From positions 1 to 11,379 of the forward strand of contig NZ_CAMPHN010000138.1 in the NCBI RefSeq assembly GCF_946885885.1: a DNA stretch of 11,379 bases. The letters are read 5' to 3'. A program made the translations under genes and the position numbers. Origin of the DNA: an uncultured Pseudomonas sp. GTDB lineage: Bacteria; Pseudomonadota; Gammaproteobacteria; Pseudomonadales; Pseudomonadaceae. Below, piece by piece: positions 6,297-11,379 of the stretch. How positions within the stretch are numbered: the first letter of the stretch is position 1; each line of letters starts with the position of its first letter. Under the pieces are notes generated by a model, which was given only the letters and a program-made list of their open reading frames with translations, searched no databases and was not told where the DNA came from.

Positions 6297-6731
6297 TCAG
6301 CGATTCTGTTGGTCGATCCAGGCCAGCAGTTGTGGCAACGACATGGCGCCGCTTTGCCGGGCGACTTCCTTGCCGGCGCTGAACAGGATCAAGCTGGGAA
6401 TCGAGCGAATCACCAGTTGCGCGGACAGCTGCGGGTTGGCTTCGCTGTCCAGTTTACCCAGACGGTAACGGCCATTGAGGCGGCTGGCGGCTTGCGCGAA
6501 GGTCGGTGCGAACGCGCGGCACGGGCCGCACCAACTGGCCCAAACGTCGACCAGCAGCGGCAGGTCGCCCTTGAGTTGGCTGGCGAAATTGCCTTGGTTC
6601 AATTCGATGGGCTGGCCGGGCAGTACCTCGGATTTGCAGCGCCCGCAGCGCGGCGCATCGGCGAGGCGTTCGGCGGGGATGCGGTTGAGGCCATTGCACT
6701 GGGGGCAGGGGATCAGCAGGGGTTGGCTCAT
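6297..6731 (-). CDS. trxC: Thioredoxin TrxC (zinc-ribbon thioredoxin 2)
   Basis: This is a 144-residue cytoplasmic thiol-disulfide oxidoreductase. The N-terminus has two CxxC pairs (C9/C12 and C29/C32) that form the zinc-binding extension defining TrxC. The thioredoxin domain follows with the active site WCGPC (67-71) and the conserved cis-proline in RSIPSL (P112). TrxC reduces disulfides with electrons from thioredoxin reductase, and in Escherichia coli it is induced by oxidative stress. The length is normal for the family. The start at 6731 has a GAGAGG ribosome site. It is divergent from a LysR-family regulator across 89 bases, and that regulator is a candidate for controlling it. Confidence 0.95.
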   Translation of the reverse strand: MSQPLLIPCPQCNGLNRIPAERLADAPRCGRCKSEVLPGQPIELNQGNFASQLKGDLPLLVDVWASWCGPCRAFAPTFAQAASRLNGRYRLGKLDSEANPQLSAQLVIRSIPSLILFSAGKEVARQSGAMSLPQLLAWIDQQNR

Positions 6732-6750
6732 GGTGGTTTCCTCTCGTTGC

Positions 6751-6779
6751 TATATAAGCTGAAGGCGGCGGCACGATAA
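6751..6779 (-). promoter_or_regulatory. Candidate trxC promoter
   Basis: On the minus strand a -10 like TATATA (6751-6756) is 17 bases from a -35 like TTATCG (6774-6779). It lies 20 bases before the trxC start, giving a very short leader. The -35 is weak (three of six), which leaves room for an activator bound in the shared region with the divergent LysR gene. Confidence 0.4.
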
Positions 6780-6820
6780 AACAAGGGTAGAGTGGGGGCG
6801 GGGCCATGGGGGCGAAGAAT

Positions 6821-7717
6821 ATGTCACTGCCATCGTTGAATCTGCTGCGCACCTTTGCCGTGCTCGGCGAGACCTTGAGCGTCAAGCGCGCGGCCGAGCG
6901 TTTGCACGTCACGCCGACGGCGGTCAGCCATCAGTTGCGCGAATTGGAAACGGCCCTGGGCTGCAAATTGTTTCGCCGCTTGCCGCGTGGCTTGGCATTG
7001 ACCGACTCCGGTCAAGCCTACTGGGCCGAGGTCGCCCCGGCGATCCGTCAATTGGAAAGCGCCACCCGGGCGCGCCAGGCGCAACGTCCGTTTCGCATTT
7101 CCAGCTTCCCCTACCTGGCGCATAGCGTGCTGTTGCCGGCACTGGCCGAACTGCAGGCGCTGCTCGGCGAGCGCCTGTTGACCCTCGACACCCGCCGCGA
7201 AACCCTCGACTTGGCCAGCCACGGCATCGATCTCGGCCTGCGCTTTGCCGCCGATCCGCCGAATTGGGGCGAGTTGCGCGCGCGCCGGCTCAGCGGGTTT
7301 GGATTGTCGCCGCTGGTGGCCGCCGACTTCGCCGCGGTGCCCTGGCCGCCAACCGTGGAGCTGCTGCCGATCCGCCTGAGCAAGGAGCAGCAGAGCTGGG
7401 CGCAATGGGCCTCGGTGCACGGCTGGCGCCCCAGCAGCGGCGGCCTGGTGCTGGACAACTACGCCTCGGTGCTGACGGCGACCGAGCAGGGGCTGGGCGT
7501 CGCCATGGGCTATTTGCCGTTGTGCATCGATGCGCTGTCGAGCGGGCGGCTGCGCCCGCTTTGGCCGGCGCTGCGGGTGGACGGCGGCGGGCTTTGGGCG
7601 GTCTGGGAGGGCGACGCCGAGTGCCCTGCGTTACTGCGCGTGGTCGACTGGCTGGAGCAGCAACTGGGCGATATGGAGCGGCGCAGCACTGAGTTTTTCT
7701 CAGCTATCGAGGGTTGA
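6821..7717 (+). CDS. LysR-family transcriptional regulator (GcvA-like)
   Basis: This 298-residue regulator has the LysR layout. A winged helix-turn-helix at about 5-64 (LNLLRTFAVLGETLSVKRAAERLHVTPTAVSHQLRELE) is followed by an effector-binding domain (about 90-298). The opening MSLPSLNLLRTF and the phrase TPTAVSHQLR are typical of the GcvA-like subgroup. I prefer the ATG at 6821 because family members start close to the LPSLN segment; the ATG at 6806 would add five residues, and neither has a classic ribosome site. It is divergent from trxC and is followed 64 bases later by an alpha/beta hydrolase on the same strand. Either neighbour could be its target; the effector is unknown. Confidence 0.92.
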   Translation: MSLPSLNLLRTFAVLGETLSVKRAAERLHVTPTAVSHQLRELETALGCKLFRRLPRGLALTDSGQAYWAEVAPAIRQLESATRARQAQRPFRISSFPYLAHSVLLPALAELQALLGERLLTLDTRRETLDLASHGIDLGLRFAADPPNWGELRARRLSGFGLSPLVAADFAAVPWPPTVELLPIRLSKEQQSWAQWASVHGWRPSSGGLVLDNYASVLTATEQGLGVAMGYLPLCIDALSSGRLRPLWPALRVDGGGLWAVWEGDAECPALLRVVDWLEQQLGDMERRSTEFFSAIEG

Positions 7718-7781
7718 AATCTCGCTTTTCCACTGTGCTGGGCCTGGGGAGACTGATGGCCTTTCCTGAAGGAGTTCAGCC

Positions 7782-8654
7782 ATGCGTATCGATCATTTCC
7801 GGTTACCCGCCCGCGACGGTTACCCTCTCGGCGTCAGCGCCTATTGGCCCCTCCAGCCGCGCTACAGTCTGTTGCTGAACAGCGCCACCGGGGTGCCCAA
7901 GCGTTTTTATCAAAGCTTCGCCGAGCATGCCGCCAGCCGTGGCGCTTGGGTGTTCAGTTACGACTACCGTGGCATCGGCGACAGTCGAGTGCGGGACTGG
8001 CAAGGCGCGCCACCGCGCATGGCGGATTGGGGCACGCTGGATCAAGCCAGCCTGCTCGACCATCTGGTGAGCGATCTGCCGCTGGCGCTGCTCGGTCACT
8101 CGGTGGGCGGCCAGATTCCCGGCCTGGCCGACAATGCCGGGCGAATCCAGGCGCTACTCGGCGTCGCCGCCCAGTCCGGCTACTGGCGCTTATGGCCGGC
8201 CCGTCGGCAACTGCGTCTGGCGTTCAATTGGTACGGCGTGGTGCCGATCGCCACGCGGTTATTCGGCCAACTGCCGGGTTGGGCCATGGGCGGCGAGGCG
8301 TTGCCACGTGGGGTGGCGTTGGAGTGGGCGCGCTGGTGCCGCACGCCGGCATTTATCAGCACTGCTGACGGCCGACCGTTGCGTCCTTATTTCGACGAAC
8401 TGCAAGCGCCGGCGCGCTTCCTGGCGATCGGTGACGACCAGACATTCGCGCCGGAACGGGCGGTAGCGGCGTTGGCCGACTTCTATCCTGCGGCGCAGCG
8501 CGAGGTGCTGACGGTCGATCCCGCCGACTGGGGCCTGCGCAAGCTGGGGCATTTCGGCTTCTTCCGCCGCGATACGCCCCGCGCGCTCTGGGACCAACAA
8601 CTCGATTGGCTGGAAAACGCGCTCGGCCTGCAGCCGGCGCGTGCGGTGGCCTGA
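7782..8654 (+). CDS. Alpha/beta hydrolase (COG4757-like)
   Basis: This is a 290-residue predicted soluble hydrolase. The nucleophile elbow GHSVGG (105-110) puts the catalytic serine at S107. YDYRGIGDSR (60-69) is the conserved strand-loop before it. The likely acid lies in IGDDQTFAP (D218 or D219) and the histidine in LGHFGFF (H257). No signal peptide is seen. The start at 7782 has an AAGGAG ribosome site seven bases upstream. Substrate is unknown; relatives are annotated only as predicted alpha/beta hydrolases. It follows the LysR gene by 64 bases and may share its transcript. It ends beside a short element carrying the second REPIN-like repeat. Confidence 0.88.
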   Translation: MRIDHFRLPARDGYPLGVSAYWPLQPRYSLLLNSATGVPKRFYQSFAEHAASRGAWVFSYDYRGIGDSRVRDWQGAPPRMADWGTLDQASLLDHLVSDLPLALLGHSVGGQIPGLADNAGRIQALLGVAAQSGYWRLWPARRQLRLAFNWYGVVPIATRLFGQLPGWAMGGEALPRGVALEWARWCRTPAFISTADGRPLRPYFDELQAPARFLAIGDDQTFAPERAVAALADFYPAAQREVLTVDPADWGLRKLGHFGFFRRDTPRALWDQQLDWLENALGLQPARAVA

Positions 8655-8659
8655 ACGTC

Positions 8660-8672
8660 AAACCGGGGTCAG
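8660..8672. repeat. 13-bp direct repeat, left copy
   Basis: AAACCGGGGTCAG here is identical to 8779-8791. Read on the minus strand it gives CTG ACC CCG GTT followed by TGA, the same last four codons and a stop as the SLC13 gene end at the other copy. It suggests a duplication at the edge of an inserted segment. Confidence 0.75.
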
Positions 8673-8676
8673 TTCT

Positions 8677-8743
8677 GTAGCCCGGATGAAATCCGGGGAA
8701 ATCTCGGGGCCGACGGGTCGCTCCCGGATTGCATCCGGGCTAC
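8677..8743 (+). repeat. REPIN-like element, copy 2
   Basis: The arms at 8677-8698 and 8722-8743 are inverted repeats, each a hairpin of the form GTAGCCCGGAT-nnn-ATCCGGG. The left arm has the GAA loop and the right the GCA loop, the reverse of copy 1. After reverse-complementing copy 1 the arms match almost base for base, and parts of the spacer (AAAT, GCCGA, TCGC) align too. The element sits between two convergent genes and is enclosed by the 13-bp direct repeats. Confidence 0.8.
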
Positions 8744-8776
8744 CCGGCGCCGCCGCCCCTCCTGCATCTCCGCTTT

Positions 8777-10573
8777 TTAAACCGGGGTCAGCGGCCAGAA
8801 CCAGGGGATGACGAAACTGGCCACCGCCCAGAGCAACAGGTTGAGCGGGATGCCGATTCGCATGAAGTCGGTGAAACGGTAACCGCCGGCGTTATACACG
8901 AAGGTGTTGGTCTGGTAACCGATCGGTGTGGCGAAGCTGGCGCTGGCGGCGAACATCACCGCGACCACGAAGGCCCGCGGGTCGACGCCCAGGTGTTGGG
9001 CCAGGCCGATGGCGATCGGCGTGACCAGCACCGCCACCGCGTTGTTCGACAGCACCTCGGTGAGAATCGAGGTGAACAGGTAGATCAGCGACAGCATCAA
9101 CAGCGGCCCGGCCCAAGGCATCAGACCCATGACGTTCTCGATCAGCAGGCGCACCAGGCCGACCTTGTCCATGGCGATGCTGATCGCCAGCATGCCGAAG
9201 ATCAGGCTGAGAATCTTCCAGTCCACCGCTTTATAAGCGTCTTCCACGTCCAGGCAGCGGGTCGCCAGCACGGCCACCGCACCGATGATCGCCAAGCCTT
9301 CGATCGGCATCACGCCGAACGCCGCGAGCAGCATCACGGCGAGCGTGGCGATGATCGCGATCGGCGCCTTGTCGCGGCGGAATGCGCGTTCCTGCACGGC
9401 GTTGAGGCTGATCAGTTCGCCGTTGTCGGCGAAACGCTTGATCTGCGTCGGCGTGCCCTCGACCAGCATCACGTCGCCGAACTGCAGCTCGAAGTCGTCG
9501 AGGTTGCCCTGAATATTCTCGTCCTGGCGATGTACCGCGAGCACCGCGATGCCGTAGCGCGCGGTGAGGTCGAGGTCGCGCATCGGCCGGTGGCTGTAAC
9601 GCGAGTTACGCCCGACTATGGCCTCGGCCAGCACCACGTCGTGGCTGCTGATGGTCTCGAAGGCATCGCTGCGGTTGAACGTCAGGTGGCCGCTCTCGCG
9701 CAACTCGACCACATTCTTCACCTGGCCGTGCAACACCAGACGGTCGCCATTGGCCAGGACGGTGTGATGGTTCGGCTCGGTGAACTCCTGTTCGCCGCGA
9801 AACAGCTTGAGCACTTGCAGGCCGCTGCCGCCGTTGAGGTTGGCTTCGCTCAGGGTTTTGCCGATCACCGGCGAGTCGTGCGGCACCAGCAGCTCGGTCA
9901 TAAAGGTGCGATCCAGGTCCGGGCGCAACTGCTTGGACAGGGTGTCGCGCTCGGGCAGCAGGTGGCGGCCGATGGTCAGCAGGTAAAGCATGCCGACGGT
10001 AGCGAGGATCAGCCCGGCACCGGTGATCTCGAAAATGCCGAAGGGTTCGAGGCCGGCCTTGCGCGCCACGCCGTCGACCAGAATATTGGTCGAGGTGCCG
10101 ATCATGGTCAGGGTGCCGCCGAGGATGGTCGCGTAGGACAGCGGAATCAGCAGCTTCGACGGCAAGGTGCCGGCACGGCGCGCCAGGGAAATCGCCACGG
10201 GGGTGAGGATGGCCACCACCGGGGTGTTGTTCAGGCAGGCGGAGATCACCAGGGCGGTGACCGTTAGGCCAGTGAGCACGCGGATCGGGCTGGTGCCGAC
10301 CAGATCGCCCAGCCAGTTGCCGAGGGCGTCGATGCAGCCGGTGCGCTCCAGCGCGGCGGACAGTACGAACATGCAGGCGATGGTCACCGGCGCCGAGTTG
10401 GACAGCACGCTGAGCACTTCCTTGGGCTCGAGCAATTGGCTGATCAGCAGCGCCGCCACGGCGATCGCCGCGACTATGTCCGGGCTCCACTTCTCACGCA
10501 CGAAGGCATACAGCACCCAGATCAGCAGGGCGCCGACGAATATCAGCGGCAGGGGCAACGAGTCCCAGAACAT
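8777..10573 (-). CDS. SLC13 (DASS)-type anion permease with two central RCK_C domains
   Basis: This 598-residue inner-membrane protein is a sodium/anion symporter-type permease. An N-terminal membrane half (about 7-205) and a C-terminal half (about 402-595) flank a soluble insert (about 215-395) that reads as two TrkA-C/RCK_C domains. Paired substrate-site motifs occur in each half: NNTP (115-118) with GTSTN (159-163), and SNNA (509-512) with ATPIGYQTN (548-556). Relatives carry sulfate, dicarboxylates or other anions; the insert form is often annotated as an SLC13 family permease with possible sulfate or thiosulfate specificity, which I cannot confirm. RCK_C domains usually bind small ligands and may gate transport. 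The start at 10573 has GGGAG about 11 bases upstream. It is divergent from the RidA-family gene. Its stop codon overlaps the right copy of the 13-bp repeat. Confidence 0.9.
   Translation of the reverse strand: MFWDSLPLPLIFVGALLIWVLYAFVREKWSPDIVAAIAVAALLISQLLEPKEVLSVLSNSAPVTIACMFVLSAALERTGCIDALGNWLGDLVGTSPIRVLTGLTVTALVISACLNNTPVVAILTPVAISLARRAGTLPSKLLIPLSYATILGGTLTMIGTSTNILVDGVARKAGLEPFGIFEITGAGLILATVGMLYLLTIGRHLLPERDTLSKQLRPDLDRTFMTELLVPHDSPVIGKTLSEANLNGGSGLQVLKLFRGEQEFTEPNHHTVLANGDRLVLHGQVKNVVELRESGHLTFNRSDAFETISSHDVVLAEAIVGRNSRYSHRPMRDLDLTARYGIAVLAVHRQDENIQGNLDDFELQFGDVMLVEGTPTQIKRFADNGELISLNAVQERAFRRDKAPIAIIATLAVMLLAAFGVMPIEGLAIIGAVAVLATRCLDVEDAYKAVDWKILSLIFGMLAISIAMDKVGLVRLLIENVMGLMPWAGPLLMLSLIYLFTSILTEVLSNNAVAVLVTPIAIGLAQHLGVDPRAFVVAVMFAASASFATPIGYQTNTFVYNAGGYRFTDFMRIGIPLNLLLWAVASFVIPWFWPLTPV
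8779..8791. repeat. 13-bp direct repeat, right copy
   Basis: AAACCGGGGTCAG matches 8660-8672 exactly and covers the final codons and part of the TAA stop of the SLC13 gene. The two copies enclose 106 bases that contain REPIN-like copy 2. Confidence 0.75.
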
Positions 10574-10646
10574 ATAAGGCGAAACTCCCAGGCGGTAACG
10601 ACGCGCAGCCGTCCAGCCGTGCGAGGCGTGAAGATAAGGCTTGCGG

Positions 10647-10661
10647 CTTAGAGAGTCTAAG
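10647..10661. promoter_or_regulatory. 15-bp inverted repeat in the SLC13 leader
   Basis: CTTAGA and TCTAAG are exact reverse complements separated by GAG. The site lies between the divergent SLC13 and RidA-family genes, about 8-22 bases downstream of the transcription start predicted for the SLC13 promoter, a usual place for a repressor operator. No cognate regulator is recognised. Confidence 0.35.
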
Positions 10662-10675
10662 AATGTTTGAGAAGG

Positions 10676-10704
10676 TTTATATGTCTTTTCGGTTTAATGG
10701 ATAA
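10676..10704 (-). promoter_or_regulatory. Candidate promoter of the SLC13 gene
   Basis: On the minus strand a -10 like TATAAA (10676-10681, five of six) is 17 bases from a -35 like TTATCC (10699-10704, three of six), in a locally A/T-rich stretch. It would give a leader of about 95 bases before the SLC13 start. Confidence 0.5.
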
Positions 10705-10809
10705 GGCTGTACCGCCGCCCCGGTGGCGCACTGTGTCTGTGTGCCGGCGGCCTGTCGCGCTAGGCTCGAAGCGCGAGAGTACCCTCGTCTTCACCAATAT
10801 GGATTTCTT

Positions 10810-11214
10810 ATGAGCGTCGAAACCTACACCCCGTCCGAGTTGTTCGAACCCATAGGCCCCTACAGCCATATCGCCAAGAGCGGCCCGTTCATTTACCTCT
10901 CCGCGACCCCCGGGGTGGATAGCAGCACCGGGCAAATGGCGGGGCCCGATGCCTATAGCCAGTCCCGGCAAATCCTCGAGAACCTGCGGACGATGCTCGA
11001 GTCAGTCGGGGCCGCCATGGAGGACGTCCTGCACGTGCAGGTCTTTCTCAAGCACGTCGAGGATTTCGAGGCGATGAACAGGGCCTATGCCGAAGCGTTC
11101 GCCGGCCACTTGCCTGCGCGTACGGTGATCTGCGTCGCCGATCTGCCGAAGCGCGATGCGCTGCTGACGATGAATCTGAACGCGATCTGCCACGCAACCG
11201 AGTCGAATCCATAA
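10810..11214 (+). CDS. RidA (YjgF/YER057c/UK114) family protein, non-canonical
   Basis: This is a 134-residue protein of the RidA superfamily, whose archetype hydrolyses reactive enamine/imine intermediates from PLP enzymes. It has the N-terminal tyrosine motif IGPYSH (Y18), the central segment ENLRTMLESVGAAMEDVLHVQVFLKHVEDFEAMNRAY (about 57-93), and PARTVICVADLP, where R104 matches the substrate-binding arginine of RidA. The position of the E. coli RidA glutamate (Glu120) is replaced: LTMNLNAI stands where IEIEAIA is expected. The usual SGQ near residue 31-33 is SAT. It may therefore belong to another Rid subgroup with different activity. The start at 10810 (MSVETYTP) matches family length; the frame is open further upstream to 10723 but those residues look unlike the family. 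The ribosome site is weak. Confidence 0.85.
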   Translation: MSVETYTPSELFEPIGPYSHIAKSGPFIYLSATPGVDSSTGQMAGPDAYSQSRQILENLRTMLESVGAAMEDVLHVQVFLKHVEDFEAMNRAYAEAFAGHLPARTVICVADLPKRDALLTMNLNAICHATESNP

Positions 11215-11221
11215 GCCAGGT

Positions 11222-11379
11222 TCAAGCCAGGGCCATATAGATGTTGTAGGCGCTGATCAGCACGATCAGGCAACCGACAAGCGTCAGCAGGGTGCGCGCC
11301 GACAGTCGTTTGCACAGCAGGGCAGCGAATGGAGCGGCGAACAGGCCGCCGAAGACCAGGCCTGCCACCATCAACCAGG
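11222..11379 (-). CDS. TSUP (TauE/SafE)-type permease, C-terminal fragment
   Basis: The last 52 codons of a membrane protein are read on the minus strand, ending at a TGA at 11222-11224. The sequence runs GGLFAAPFAALLCKRLSARTLLTLVGCLIVLISAYNIYMALA: a glycine/alanine-rich membrane helix, a short basic loop (CKRLSAR) and a final hydrophobic helix. This is the characteristic C-terminus of the sulfite exporter TauE/SafE (TSUP) family, whose members move sulfite, sulfonates or other organic anions. The rest lies beyond the right edge. The gene converges on the RidA-family gene with a gap of only seven bases, and no terminator is seen between them. Confidence 0.75.
   Translation of the reverse strand, partial: WLMVAGLVFGGLFAAPFAALLCKRLSARTLLTLVGCLIVLISAYNIYMALA

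Noticed and set aside
7689..7703. CTGAG-TTTTT-CTCAG as a terminator after the LysR gene
   Set aside because: The short 5-bp stem lies inside the coding sequence, and no T-run follows the stem.
8729..10267. A 512-codon open frame on the plus strand opposite the SLC13 gene
   Set aside because: It is antisense to a clear 598-residue permease. Its translation is rich in His, Gln, Asp and Arg with no domain-like pattern, as expected from the complementary strand of a GC-rich gene.
10657..10971. A 104-codon minus-strand frame spanning the RidA-family start
   Set aside because: It overlaps the well-supported RidA-family gene and the SLC13 promoter region, and shows no protein pattern.

Overview
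The window is high-GC chromosomal DNA with short intergenic gaps, Pseudomonas-style Shine-Dalgarno sequences and REP-type palindromes of a sort common in pseudomonads. Gene content (an aryl-polyene pigment operon, an orphan ParA ATPase, a tandem universal stress protein, TrxC, a GcvA-like LysR regulator, an SLC13 permease, a RidA-family protein and a TSUP permease) fits Pseudomonas sensu lato; the species cannot be fixed from sequence alone. I see no rRNA, tRNA, CRISPR array, transposase or prophage gene.

Bases 1-3565 (minus strand) carry the first six genes of an aryl polyene (APE) type biosynthetic operon, transcribed right to left and running off the left edge. In order they are a ketosynthase chain-length-factor-like protein (ApeC), a PlsC-type acyltransferase (ApeD), two acyl carrier proteins (ApeE, ApeF), a small multi-pass membrane protein (ApeG) and an AMP-ligase (ApeH, 3' end missing). 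The genes overlap or are separated by no more than 12 bases. In the known pathway the ligase loads an aromatic acid onto an ACP, KS/CLF pairs extend it with malonyl units, and the polyene is put into a lipid-like outer-membrane product by acyltransferases. A candidate promoter and a 17-bp near-palindrome lie upstream.

Divergent from it is an orphan ParA/MinD-type ATPase (3809-4579). It converges on a two-domain universal stress protein (4812-5612) across a short region holding a GC hairpin, a REPIN-like repeat and a perfect 10-bp terminator stem. Upstream of the stress protein on the same strand are a hotdog thioesterase (5677-6162) and the zinc-ribbon thioredoxin TrxC (6297-6731). TrxC is divergent from a LysR regulator (6821-7717), which is followed by an alpha/beta hydrolase (7782-8654).

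The hydrolase converges on an SLC13-type permease with two central RCK_C-like domains (8777-10573). Between them is a second REPIN-like element, inverted relative to the first and flanked by a 13-bp direct repeat, so the whole looks like a discrete insertion at a once tightly packed gene junction. A RidA-family protein (10810-11214) is divergent from the permease and converges on a TSUP/TauE-type permease cut by the right edge.

The proteins belong to recognisable families. The less explained signals are non-coding: the paired REPINs with the 13-bp duplication, several inverted repeats at promoters, an FNR/Anr-like box before the stress protein, and a tandem repeat inside apeC.
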